Shown: positions 22,245 to 34,300 of the stretch, one piece after another
Layout of the letters: every line of letters begins with the position of its first letter
Numbering within the stretch: position 1 is the first letter of the stretch
Assembly: GCA_030248215.1 (NCBI GenBank)
Contig: JASANG010003332.1
Location: forward strand, 186,001-250,000
Reading direction: 5' to 3'
Length of the DNA stretch: 64,000 nucleotides
Source of the DNA: Enoplolaimus lenunculus
Taxonomy: Eukaryota; Nematoda; Enoplea; Enoplida; Thoracostomopsidae
Translations under genes and position numbers: made by a program
Notes under the pieces: model-generated
Told to the model about the DNA's origin: nothing
Database searches by the model: none
What the model saw: the letters and a program-made list of their open reading frames with translations, nothing else

Positions 22245-22295
22245 TAGGTACTCGCTATCAGGGTGCAACCAATGGTGAAAGATACCCGAAACGGA

Positions 22296-22462
22296 CAATG
22301 TAAAGAACAGGGCCGCAACAGTAGTATAAGCATATTCCTCAGCCTAAGCCTAAACCTAAGCCTAAGGATGAGCCTATTCCTAAGCCTAAGCAAAAAATTA
22401 GTCTAAAGCTTAAGCTTACTCTATTACAGTCCGTTCCGGCCCTGTTCTACACATGGGCCCCC
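22296..22462. mobile_element. Small MITE with internal TTAGGC-like hexamers
   Basis: The ends ATGTAAAGAACAGGGCC and GGCCCTGTTCTACACAT are inverted repeats, extended on the right by GGGCCCCC. The interior holds GCAACAGTAG.ATAAGCATATTC followed by CCTAAGCCTAAACCTAAGCC, which on the other strand is TTAGGC-type. A sister copy lies inverted at 61802-61995. A related terminus occurs near 20861 (GGGGCCCATGTATAGAACAG). Confidence 0.65.
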
Positions 22463-22504
22463 AAAAACCAACCAAACTTTAGGTAGTTAAAATATTTGCT
22501 AATA

Positions 22505-22674
22505 TATGGCAAGATAAGACAAATCAATGTTTAAATTCAACGGATAGTGGCAATACAAGATATATCAGTAACGAAGGGTGGGTTAAAAATTAACAGTCCG
22601 TAACCGAATAATAGATGGGTACCCTCTGGAGAGGCCACATAAATATCAGTTCCCCTCTCTTATTCGGGTCACTA
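22505..22674. repeat. Right arm of the CTGTAGTGACCC repeat family
   Basis: It contains ATATATCAGTAACGAAGGG, AACAGTCCGTAACCGAATAA and ACCCTCTGGAGAGGCCA, and ends CTTATTCGGGTCACTA. It may be the right end of an outer copy whose left end is at 18659, with everything between being later insertions. That pairing is inference. Confidence 0.6.
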
Positions 22675-22813
22675 AACACTTGACTTTTTAAGCAACAACT
22701 AATAAACCATAAACATGAGCCATTGTCATAACAAGAAAGTTATACTTTGCATATAAAAGGCACCATAAAGTCTAAACTTTAATTAGACTAAGGTTAATAG
22801 TATACCTGTGTGA

Positions 22814-23165
22814 CAGGGAGCAACCGGAGGCGAAAAATACCGGAGCCGGTGGTTATATAAGTAAACTTGCCGAAGCCGAGGCGAAATTAGGTTGTAAAAA
22901 TGATCGTTAATTGGTTAATTTTAGTCAATATCTGCAACATGTTGTTAAGTTGTTTGGTTTTACGCTAATTTTCTGAGAAATTCCGGATATTGTTTCCTGA
23001 AAATTGTAACAAAAGTAAAACGAAACGCGCTAAACAGATAAATTTTGCAAAATTATGCAAGATTTTGCTGCCGAAATTGTCGGAACCTCTGGCAAAAATT
23101 CTTCCGGAGTCGGAGGCCGACCGATTTTCTGCCGGAGCCAGAGGCAGACCTCCGGTTGTACCCTG
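22814..23165. mobile_element. hAT-type MITE (CCGGAGG family)
   Basis: It begins CAGGGAGCAACCGGAGGCG and ends CTCCGGTTGTACCCTG. The flanks CTGTGTGA and CTGTGCGG match at 6 of 8. Body motifs (GTTGTTAAGTTGTTTGGTTT, AACGAAACGCGCTAAACAG) match 17473-17806. No coding capacity. Confidence 0.75.
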
Positions 23166-24776
23166 CTGTGCGGTAAATTTTTAATATCAAATTTAGTCAG
23201 TCACTTAAGTATTTACTTTAAGTACGCTAACCCACCCAATATCCGATACCTGGTGCTTGTTCTGGTAAAAAATTCAATATCCGGTTTTGCTATGTCGGCA
23301 AATTAATATCCGGTCGCACCCTGCAAGCAGGTACCTACACCCACAAAAATAGCTATTACAAACACTATGGTGCTCGAAATTAACTAAGCCCAAAATACAA
23401 TTTACTCCCACTCCCAAAAAATGTTGTTAGTAAATGATTTCTGAATGCGACAAATTATTCTCGTTGGCTAAATCAAACACGTATAGCAAACATACTTTCC
23501 GACTTACAAGCACTAAAATACACAAAATGAAGAGTAATCAAAAGTTTCGCAAGCCTCAACAACAAGTAGAAATATATTAATTACTTTTCAAATAGTTTTC
23601 TATAAAATCAACTAATAATGCAAGTTTGTCTTGTTTAGGTAATAATTTTTTGAAAATTATTCAATCAAACAATTCACGTTCAGGAAATGCAGAAAAAATT
23701 CGATTGCGCAGGCACTTTCGCCAGAAACGCAGATGTGAAATCTATTGGAACCACATATCCGTCACTTAATGCTCCAGTTCCAAACCCCACAAATCAAATT
23801 TATGTAAAAAATAATACTGCGATACAGACAACACAAAATCCCGAAAAACCGTCAACCAAAACACCCGGAAATACCACAACACACCAAAATATTTACATAA
23901 TCAACCATTTAACAATAATCTGGACATAGAATGTTTAATTCACGAACAGTGTTTGTGAAAAACCGACTTTCTGCTAAAAAATTGATTAGGCAAAAGACTA
24001 TCCAAAATACTTCACCACAAAAAATCCCCCCTAGATAAAAACCTAATGTCTACGTAGATTATCAAAAATGCTGATGCCCAGGCTTCGATTTAGCCCACTT
24101 ATACCTCAGTCTGAGCTTCAGAAATTAGTAAGCAATAGTGCGCGCGGAGCTTTTGGCTTCAATTTAATTAACATTAACGCGGGAATCTCCAATCTAATTA
24201 ACATTAATGTGGCAGAAGTAAACACGTTCGGAAAAAATGAGGTCACACTTTCGAAATACATGTACAAAGAAGGATGCATACCAAAACACTTGGTATGTTG
24301 CATTGTAAAACTTAGTACAGTCTGCAAGTTTATTGAAAACTTTGATTATGTGAAAATTTGAAATTATGATTCAATTGTTCATTGGAAATTTCGGACTTGC
24401 AACTTATAAGTAATAATACCAAAACAAAAAATTAGACGTCATAAATTGTTACACTACAAATTAGCACTTGGTAACCGAATGCCGTGCCAAAATGACTAAG
24501 CGAATTGGAGATTATCAAGTTTTATATATAAGTTCTCGATACCTCACCATTCGGTTAATATTGATTTGCACTTACGGTTGAGAAAATTCCATTTTAAAGT
24601 GATATCCTCATTTTTAAACAATGCACAAAAAACTGCACATTTCTATACTAAACAGTCAAAAGTAATTTTGACCAGAATCTAAGTCATTCCACTTCATTAT
24701 CTGATAAATAAGTTATAAAGTTCAAAGGCACTATGCAAATCGACTAAATAATTTGACACCGGAACACTAAGTTTGA
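23166..24776. other. AT-rich intergenic DNA, nothing recognised
   Basis: Open frames here are short, rich in Asn, Lys and Ile, and lack recognisable motifs or convincing splice sites. A fragment near 23240-23320 (AATATCCGG, CCGGTCGCACCCTGC) looks like the end of another hAT-type MITE. I see no supportable gene. Confidence 0.4.
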
Positions 24777-25794
24777 CTATTTGCTGTCTTGCTTTTCAGC
24801 TTTATGCTTCTCTTCTTCTTTACGTTTTTCCTCGGCGTTTTTCATGTTGTTCACTATTTTTCTCGTGTCACCCTTAAAATAGAACCACTATTAAAATTTA
24901 GTTTCGAAATACGAACCAAAAGGCGAGTATGCAACGAAACCTTTAAATTAATATTACCAACCAAAAAGTACGTGTTTTGTCAGAAAGGCAATACGTCTGC
25001 GTTAAAATATGTCAATATGTTACTAAGCAAATTAAGATCGCATTCTAATAGGCGTCGTCAAGTTTTCGAACAAAATAGTGATCACTATATGGATGTGGCA
25101 TACATTTGATAACTTATCAGGCACGCAGGAACAAGAATGTCAGTCCACACCGTTAGAAAAAATATTGCCAGGCTTCCAGCAGATTTCGATTTCGGCTGAA
25201 ATTCCGGAAAACTTTAAGTTCCGAGTCGGGCAAAATGTTATTCCTATGCTGGAACTCTGACGCTTTAGAAATTACAACAACTATTTCAACATTTTGAGTT
25301 GAAGAGCTGGTGAACAATACTTTAACGAAAACTTTTGTTTCTTACTTGATTGAAATGAAAGTTTGTCTACATAATTTAGAGTCTTACTATGCTTGCATAT
25401 GAAGTTATTTGCTGCAGACAAATAATTTAATGTTTTCAGTTTTTCAAAACAATAAATTAAGTATTAAAACCAAAATTGCAATTCCAATTCCGATTCCGAC
25501 AAAAAAATTTAAATTTTGACCCCAATTCCGATTCCGTTCATTATGGTTAGTTTAATTGCAGCTTCCCGAAAGCATTAAATTATTTAATTCGACACAACTG
25601 CTAAAAATCGTTCCAGCGTCCGTAATTTGTTCCATTTGCCGATCTCAAAAACCAACCTGTGAATCGATGTGCTTATGATCCGCTTGTTCCGTCTTGCTTC
25701 GTTGTTTTCCCGACCCCCCACAGTGCACTTTCTTGTCCAAATCTTCAGTCGCACCCGTTTCGTATTGAGCAGCTAATTCTTCGGCGTTCGACAT
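24777..25794 (-). CDS. Small two-exon gene of unknown function
   Basis: Exon 1 is 25794-25657 (46 codons, ATG start) and exon 2 is 24872-24777 (31 codons plus stop). Both borders are GT-AG (CAG|GTTGGT and TTTTAAG|GG), and both exons end on codon boundaries. The 77-residue product starts MSNAEELAAQYETGATEDLD and ends in a charged, helical tail (VNNMKNAEEKRKEEEKHKAE, then KQDSK). It has no signal peptide, membrane segment or cysteine pattern. The tail looks like a coiled coil or a basic/acidic binding helix. I do not recognise the family. An extra exon in the 780-bp intron cannot be excluded. The frame is open upstream of the ATG, so the start is not proven. Confidence 0.45.
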
Positions 25795-26176
25795 TTTATG
25801 AATTAAGCCAAAACTTTTGGCAAATTTTGAATGTACAAAGCAAAAATGTACACTGCTAAATAATATGGCGCCTGCTACTTGTACTACCAGTTTCAAATCA
25901 AAGAAAACAGCGATATGCGTTAGCTTTCGTGCACGCAGTTCTATTTGTCGTTTTTCTTAAATCAAAATCTTTCACACAACACACGCTTTACACAGAGTTC
26001 ACAATTCGCAGTACTGATCCTTCACTACCACTATGTTACCAGATTACAAGTACAAAACAAGCGAAACGAGCCAAAATTTGCGAAGACAAGATTAATCCTA
26101 AAATTAATAGCGTAGAAATCAAATTTAAAAACCCAACAAGTATGGGCTACAGGTGAACTTAAAAGTTGCGCATATA

Positions 26177-26301
26177 CACTGCAAAAAATGGTGAGTCAAA
26201 TTGACTCTCTACGAAATAGACTTTTCCTGACTACACAAACTGAGTCAAAATTTGACTCCGCCTGTCGGAGAGAGCCAATTTGACTCACCATTTTTTCAGT
26301 G
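26177..26301. mobile_element. 125-bp MITE with TA target duplication
   Basis: The ends CACTGCAAAAAATGGTGAG and CTCACCATTTTTTCAGTG are long inverted repeats continuing through TCAAATTG.CTCTC. It is flanked by TA on both sides. Almost the whole element is the two arms, with a short unique centre. No coding. Confidence 0.85.
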
Positions 26302-27063
26302 TAACTTGTTACTGGTTTAGTCGCACCCGAACATAAACTATTCAAGCCTATCCTTGAGAATACGACCAAGTTTAAACGTAAACCTTGGCAATACATATAA
26401 CTACGCTAGAAAACAGGCGATGTTGCAATTACATTCACATGTAGCTTTCAGTTTTCTTTTGGGATCAAGAATTATTGTCCAGTCAGAGTTCGTGCTCTTT
26501 TCAAGAACGAACTAGTAGACCTCGTAAGATAAACATTACACTAGAAACTGAAATATATGGTGTCCTTACTTAAACCATGCTATCGCTCCTACAGGTTAAA
26601 GGAAGAGATACCATCTACAGTCCGAAAAGAAAACACTTACCAATAAAATGTATAATATAGGCAATTGAAGTGAGCAGTGGAATGTACTATATTGGTCAAA
26701 TAACTATTAATCAGTACCTAATAAATCTGTTGATATAAATATCTAAAATCAGAAATTATAACTGGCTAGATGTCAAACGAAAAATTAGCCTACAGAACTT
26801 CACTGAATTTCTGAATTTGAATTGATTAGGCCCATATATAGCACACATGTGGGAAAGCTGAAACAAGTCTCAGTCATTTGAAACTGCGACGGATAAACTG
26901 TACAATACAACTCATGACGTCGCAGATCTGTACGTAACCGAACATTCGTATCCACTAAAAATCGGTGCCCATTTCCAATAAAGAATTCCTTCATTTTTAC
27001 GTGTAAAATTAGTTTTAAATCACATTTATATCTGGCAATTTTTCGTTATAGATATGCTGCAAT

Positions 27064-27435
27064 CAGTGTGTGACCGGATACCAGTTTCCGGTAAAAATCG
27101 GTATCCGTTTTCGTTATTGAAATACCGAAAAGTAGTCTATTTTTACGTTCAAAATTTATTATAATTTGCATAAATTTCTCGCAATTTTTTTATTATAGAT
27201 GTGCTGCAATTGCCCGAACTGAAACAAAAACTACGACATTCATCCATAACCTTAAAAATTTCGGTGCATCCACCATTTTGTCATCAAAATCTTAGAAAGC
27301 CCGCTGAAGATTTGCACGTCTCTACTGCATTGGCAGAAAAATAAAACATTTTTTTCACTTTCACAGTTTAACATCCGTTTCCGTTATTTTAATCGCTATC
27401 CGTTTCCGTTATTTTCACTATCCGTTTACACCCTG
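27064..27435. mobile_element. hAT-type MITE (CCGTTTCCGTTATTTT family), nested
   Basis: It begins CAGTGTGTGACCGGATACC and ends CTATCCGTTTACACCCTG. A perfect 8-bp duplication GCTGCAAT is at 27056-27063 and 27436-27443. The DNA on both sides belongs to an older copy of the same family: flanking GAAATGAAATAAAAATAACG and AAGCCCGGTGAA match sequence inside the MITE. So it landed in its own relative. Other copies are at 60779-61115, with fragments near 47812 and 53104. Confidence 0.9.
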
Positions 27436-27781
27436 GCTGCAATTGTTTGAAATGAAATAAAAATAACGAAATTCATTGAAAATCTTAAAAACTTCGATGC
27501 ATCCGCTACTTTTTCTTCAAGACATTAGAAAGCCCGGTGAACATTTGCACGTCTCAATTATAGATGGGCACCGGATATCCGGATATGAAAAATATCCGGA
27601 TATGTACCCGAAATGAAACGTGTATCCAAATATCGGAAATGTTTTTGTCTAAAAAATTTTTTGGAATAATTTGCACAAATTCTGTATCCAAACCTCAGTC
27701 AGAATATTAAACCACATTCTTGCACGCTTTAAAGTTTTGAACTCACCTTTATTTGGTTCTATAGTAATTTATGCGCCACGA

Positions 27782-27935
27782 ATAGGAACAATTGACATTT
27801 ATGGACTCTAATTAGGGTTTAGGGACTCTATGCGCTTACGGACTCTTATTAGGGATACGGACTCTTATTAGGGATACGGACTCCTATTGATTGGGACTCA
27901 AAATGGATACCCCCTTTTATTCGGGTCAATACAGT
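27782..27935 (-). repeat. Left arm of the CTGTAGTGACCC family, inverted
   Basis: The reverse complement has CTGTATTGACCCGAATAAA, CATTTTGAGTCCCAATCAAT, AGGAGTCCGTATCCCTAATA, GTCCGTAAGCGCATAGAGTC and CCTAATTAGAGTCCATAA. The AGTCCGTATCCCTAATAAG unit is duplicated in tandem. Confidence 0.7.
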
Positions 27936-27983
27936 ACTGGTATAATAAATACCGATTTTTAGAATTGTATCTTTTATGTTCAT

Positions 27984-28991
27984 ATTGGCCTATGTAGTGA
28001 AGAGGTCCCTCCCAAAATCCGCGGATATTACCCGGGAAATTGCGATTTTGGGAAATTGGGATTTTGGGCGCAGTTTTTCGCTCAGGATTTTAAAAATTGA
28101 GATTCTGAGATGTTAGGATATAACCCGGGAAATTGGGATTTTGGGCGCAGCCTTTTTCTCTCGGCATATTTAGGACATTGGAATAAAATTTCGGTAACTC
28201 CTCACTTAACTGGTCGGGTGAAATTGTTTGTTTGTACTATTAAACACATGTTTGCCGTATAAATTTTATTTTACGCTGCTCACATAATTTAAATGATATG
28301 TTGAGTTTTCCAGTTGAAAAATTACGTTACCCTTCGGAAACCAAATCCCGGGGAGCCCTTTTTCGGAATGCACTATTTGTGGTATAATTTAAAGAATACA
28401 CAATAAACTGTGTTAATATAAGTTCAATAGACGTAAATTGCCTAGTGGGGGGCTGGAGGGGCACAACACCTTTGAGAACACAATAAAAAACAACTTCCCG
28501 AGATAAACCTTCCATTCTCCACATAGACTCCTTTTTAAATTACGTTCTTAGGGGGCTGCCGCCCCCCTAAACCCCCCGCAATTCTAAGGCACCCCAAGCA
28601 AAATGGGGGGCTACCGTCCCCCAAACCCCATGCACTAAGCGGTTCTCACACTTAAGCTGCACACAGTGCAAAAATTTTGCTCAATGAATTGCTTTGCAAT
28701 GATTTTTATGTAAGTTTCTCAGGTGCCAATTTGGTTACAAGGAGCAAAGCATGCTTGCATCCGCCTGTCTATAGTTCCGTCAAGCCTACGCCCGAACCTA
28801 AGTATTCATGTTAACTTTTTCCAGGATATTTGGATTTCACAAGGAAAATTGGCAAATGACCGGTGATACTGCTAGGTTGGGAAGTTGAGATATTACCCGG
28901 GAAATTGCGATATTACCAGGAATATTGCGATTAAGGGAAACTGTGATATTACCGGAGAAATTGGGAGGGATCTGTTCTCTACATGGGCCCT
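27984..28991. mobile_element. Non-autonomous DNA element with GGGCCCATGTAGAGAAC-type ends
   Basis: Left end TTGGCCTATGTAGTGAAGAG and right end CTGTTCTCTACATGGGCCC are inverted repeats, followed inward by GTCCCTCCCAA and TTGGGAGGGATC. The interior repeats GATATTACCCGGGAAATTG and GGGATTTTGGGCGCAG near both ends. Termini relate it to 22296-22462 and 61802-61995. It is nested in the hAT-like element at 27559-29195. No target duplication was readable. Confidence 0.55.
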
Positions 28992-29203
28992 GATATCAAT
29001 TTGCTTGAGGGTCAGGGTACTTTCTTTAGAGCAACAAATTAAAACAAGTGCTTAAGAAACGAAAATTGAGGAGCAGAAACTCAAAACAGACAAAATCGAG
29101 TTTCGGATATCCGAAATAGAAAATTTCATTTCGGATATCCGGATAAATATCCGGCAAGAATTGCCGGATATAAAAAATATCCGATGCCCATCACTAGTCT
29201 CAG

Positions 29204-31300
29204 TTGCGTTTCCAGAAAAGTAAAGGATCTTTGAATTTTTTCCTCAATATCCGTTTTCCATTTCCATTATTTTGATCACTATCCGTTTCCGTTATTTTTA
29301 CTATCCTTTTACACCCTGGTAGTTCCAGAAAATAGAACTTATACGAAGCCAACAGTAACTGGTCTAAGCTGATGTGTGGGAACGGGCTCGCACCCGCTTG
29401 CAGAAAAACCTCCATATCCATAGAGGTGAAACACCAAGCACCGTCAAGACAATATCGGTATCAAAAATATCGATAATTTTCAATTTGAGTTGTTTAACGA
29501 TTTGTTTACATCCTTGCGACATGTTCCGAATCCTAATACTTCGTAGATCAGCAAGCATTAAAATTATTAATTTCACAATGTTAACTGGTGTATAGTCGCT
29601 CGCAAATTTACAATAGAAAATGTAACAAACATTGAATATAATTATTTATTGTTTTGCAACCAAAAGCAAAAAATCCCGTATTAGGGCTTGCTACAATTAC
29701 AAGCATGCACAGGATTAGAACGAATCATGCGCGTTAAATTCGCATAATATATCAACTACATTGTAACTTGTAGCATGTATGTTACCTCTTTACTTTTTTG
29801 AACGTCACGCAATACTTCAGGTACAAAAGCCTTTTATAAAAAATAAATGAACCTTACGCAAGGCAGACACATCCCCATAATGTATTCTTTAGCGCAGTTG
29901 TCTTCAGCCTTGTACGCAAATATTTGGCAAAGGTAAAATTAAAATATTTGCTTTCGCTGCCATTACAGCTTACCGTTGTGCATTCCATTCAATGGTATGC
30001 TGCCTTGATTTAAATCAAAATTCATTCAAAAATTTGAACATCGGAACCCAAAACGTACATTAACAATCAAACTGAACACAATTTTGACTCAATATAAAAG
30101 CTTATAAACACGCTATATACAGTTACATTCAAGACATAAAGTAATATCACAGATAAACCGAGTATAATAAGTATATAATTGGTTGGCCACACAAATAATA
30201 GCAATTAGCAACCGTTAGTCCTGAGGCAAGGGACGTACCATTTAAAAAAATTTTACTTTAACATACAAAACAAAGTTCTGCAAGCAACTATTCAAACTTA
30301 ACATTACACGTCTAAAGAGTTCCATTCAGTGTTACACTGGAGCGGTTTCAATTTTCTACGAATAAAATTTCCATACGCAAGCTTTTACAACGGAAACTGA
30401 CAGGCACAATTTACAACAAACGCGATACCCTTAGTTTAATCATTTCGAATCCTACCTCGATTATAAATCAGATCGTCGTCAACTAGTTGATTTACATCGT
30501 CTAGTGATAAATTGATTCAACTTGCATGTCTGTTTGTACTAAAATTTATTTCTTGCTAACAAACTACAGCTATTATAATTTCTGCGAAGACCTGAATAAC
30601 GCTTACGCAATAATTAATTGCGTATAGATTTCAACAGTTAACAAAAATACAAGAAAACATTGTGTGATAGCATGCCGGCATAAAACGTAGCCCCAAAAGC
30701 AACGTTTGCAGTTTCCCAATTGCATTCAATCTTCAAGCATAGTTCTCGTATCCCCCAAGACACCACATTTAATTTCATCGTCACAAGTTATGAAAATATT
30801 ACATTTTCAGCAGAATTAATTTGTATATAAAACTTCATTCGCTAATAATAAGTTCTTTAATACGTTACAATGCCGACGCGCACTTTAACATTTTGATGTC
30901 AGTAAACCATTTGGTTAAATGCTGTTACTAGTCATGAATCAGTATTCCCGATAGGAAAGTCGACAATTGCAAATTGATTAAAATTAATAAATACTTTGAT
31001 AGTAATATACTGCACTTAACGGTTAAGTCACCACTTATAGAATGTTAGTCTCATTATACCGATGACTTGTATTATTCATTACAACTCTAATTAATATACC
31101 TCACATGTATTATAATCGAACTTTAAATTACACAGGTCTTTCGTAATCCAAAAATGTGTTCCGATTTAAATTGAAAACCATCTGATAGTGCGTGTTAGAT
31201 GAATCTCCAACAAAAAATGCAACGAAACGATCTATGTATTTGAATATATATTCAATGATACCCATGGTAATATAATTTAAGGAATAATTTTGTCGCCGTT
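29204..31300. other. AT-rich region downstream of the FAM102-type gene
   Basis: Apart from the end of an old hAT-type MITE near 29220-29318 (CACTATCCGTTTCCGTTAT, then ACACCCTG), I see only AT-rich DNA with no credible frame. Part of it must be the 3' UTR of the - strand gene ending at 31301. I could not fix a polyadenylation site. Confidence 0.4.
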
Positions 31301-34300
31301 TTACTTGTCGATAATAACAGGTTCAAAGGCGGTCGAGTCACCAGCTCGCAAAGTGTTGCACGTTCCAAGCGCAGCTCTACCATCTTCTCGTGATACAAAC
31401 AGTTGTAGCCCTGATCGTTCTGCGCTGTCATCTATAAATAATTTGACAACAACTATAGGTTTTAAAACTTGGAAAAACAAGACAAATATACAGCGTAGTC
31501 GAACTAAATCTGTAATTTTTTCATGTTGGTATAGTTTGTCAAAATCCTCACGGTATTATTTATAACGTGTAAACCATAAATATATCAATTAACACTCGAG
31601 AGTAACTGAATATTTAAAAATTCTGGAGCCGGATAATAGGCTATCCGACCGGAGACGGGGATATTAAATGCATATTTCAACAAACAGTAAGTATCATTTA
31701 ATCACACTATGTGGGCAAGTAATTATTGCACTTTACTTGATATAGTTTGTTATCATTTTGTGCATACATATAAGGTTTTCGCATTAACAGTGTTTCTTGG
31801 TATATGTACTTGTTTTTGCCATTTTGAACAAAGGTTAAATCATAAATATCAGTTTATAGAATTATGTTAAATGTATAATCCCGCAGCCAGATGGCGTAAG
31901 TTTGCCCGAGCAGTTTATTCGGTGGCACCTGAGTCAAATATGAACAAGCTCAGCTGCCGCTCGTTACTCCACATAAATATTCCGCCTTACCGTCGCTGGT
32001 CAAACACAGGTGATAATCGCGCATCAACTGTTCGACTACATCACTGGCGTCGACACGCGTTTCATCCATACGACGTGCATTACCGCCTCCGGTTGCGGTG
32101 ACTTCTAACGCAGCCGCAGACACCGAAGTCGCAACTGAAATAGCCGCAGAAGCACTCGGAGGAGGCAATCCGGCAGCAGAAATAGCACTGCTACTAGGAT
32201 CATTGCTTGTAGTCGCCACACCACACGCCGAGCACAACAGCGCTCCGGATGCACTATGCCGCTGCTGGTTTTGTTCCACAGTGCTTTCGTTTGGTCCCAA
32301 CAATCCTGGCTCTGTGGCGACAGCTTGCACCGTATATAATCCTGACATCGGACAGCACTCATGCTGGAATTGTTGATTGGCACCAATGGCGGCGGCATCA
32401 AACGAATTATGTCGTGAATGCATATGATACTGAGTTTGCGTTTGTTTACGAAATTGCGCTGGCGTACTGCATAGAGGATGTGGCGCTCCACCGGATGATG
32501 ACTGTTGACTAGTCGATGATGGATTCCTACTGTGACACTGTTGTAGTTGGCCAGAGGCGATAACACCACCTGCACCATGATTTAACCAATCGTCTTCGGT
32601 CGCTGTTAAAGCTGATCCGCGCTTACGACTTGATAAACTATCGAATCCTACAATAACAATAGTATATACTTTTCATATCAAGTTTCAGTTTCAGGCAATT
32701 TCCAAGAGTTTCGTCTACAAAAGAACCGCCGAATTGACAATTACATTTCTGAATAATTACGAAAGCATAATGGCGCTTAATTTGCTAACTGGTTCTCGCT
32801 TCTGGCCCACTCTTTTTAGTTCTATGTTCTGTCACCTCGGACATTAGCACTGCGACAGGAAGGAAGACGAACTGATGTACGAAAACGGAACTGAATTTGA
32901 ATTATACCAGAATCGAAATCAGAACAAAAAATTCATACTGGAATCGGCACTGTAAATTTTCAAAGCCCACACGTTTATGAATCGGCACATAACTACATAA
33001 ACTTAAGATCATTACACATATATACATTTACCTGAGGAAGAAGTACCCGTCGAATGAAGTGAGAGCCGATCCTCAGAAGCTGACCCGATCAATACCGGTC
33101 TATCTGCTCTTCGTTCTACAGGATTCAATTCTTCGGAAATGGAATGTGACTGTAATAAGCCACCAGCTGAACCCGATTGCCCAACAACGGCCATTCTGTT
33201 TGAGCTGCGCCCACCACGCTCGTCTTTTGAACCCGAAACTCGGGCATTATCACCACGAATACCGCTTGCCGCATCACGGCCCCTAGTAGCAGCGGAACCT
33301 GCAAACTGCGACGGATCCAAAGGCGGAACTTTAAAAAATGGGTCAGTCGATAATAGCACCAAACTAACGTTAACACGAAGAATAGAATTATCTTGACGAT
33401 TCGCCCCTCCAGTAGAGTATCTGCAATACATTAAATTTACGATGAAGAAATTGATCAATACGTATAACGAGCAATTGTAACGGGAAATTTACGTTGAAAT
33501 AAATATATATGTAGCTAACGTACCCAATCAATGGTACAACTGGATGTTGCGCTCCAGCTCAGACATTCTACATTGTCGGATCTACGTTAACGAAAAGTAT
33601 ATATAACATAACTCTATATTATGCTATTATTTAGGACCAAAATAACTACATTTGGCTGTAAATGTGGTGCGAAATGATAAAAACTGTACTTCAACAAACT
33701 CAGTTGACATAATTACATATACATAGCAAGTAGTACCAAATAATGTTAGTTAAGTTTAACTCTGGTCAAAATAGAAGTGACCAGCTCCGACTCTGGCAGT
33801 TTTTGGCATCCGGTTGAGCCTTGTTAATCCTCCTGCATTCACTGGCTTACGACGGAAGGGGCTTTAACCGTGGCAACCTGAGGTATTGTTACCAATAAAA
33901 TTACTGTGTTTAAGGGAAAATCCTATTTAACCATACCTTATAGCTAGATTACATAGAAAGCTTACCTATTACATTAAATTTATAACTGAAAATTGATACA
34001 AGTGTTTCACGGGTAAAATATCAAGTGGGAAACTTGAACAGGAAATGCATTGTACTTTGTATAGTATGCTTGCCGGCAGCATACGGTTGCATATAGTCGA
34101 CGATAGAGGCAGTTGGACATGAGGGATAAGTTGCACAATGGTAACAGCGTCTGCCTGACATGCAGAAGATCGCTATTTCGAAACCACCCGTAATCCGCTT
34201 TTTCAGCTGCTTAGTTAAAAAGGTCTAAAGTCCCAGTTCCTACTTAAACTAATATGGGGCTACTCCGCGAGCACACTGGTAAAAAGTCGTGTCTTGGTGC

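Larger units (their letters stand above)
27559..29195. mobile_element. 1.6-kb hAT-like element (TAGTGATGGGCATCGGATA ends)
   Basis: Left end TATAGATGGGCACCGGATA and right end TATCCGATGCCCATCACTA are inverted. The flanks GTCTCAAT (27551-27558) and GTCTCAGT (29196-29203) are an 8-bp duplication with one mismatch. The arms repeat AATATCCGGATAT. Inside are an inverted CTGTAGTGACCC left arm (27782-27935) and another element (about 27984-28991). No transposase frame is readable. Confidence 0.85.

Noticed and set aside
32098-32578. Several open frames of 87-157 codons on both strands
   Set aside because: They overlap exon 3 of the FAM102-type gene in other frames and come from its Ser/Ala-rich, GC-richer composition.
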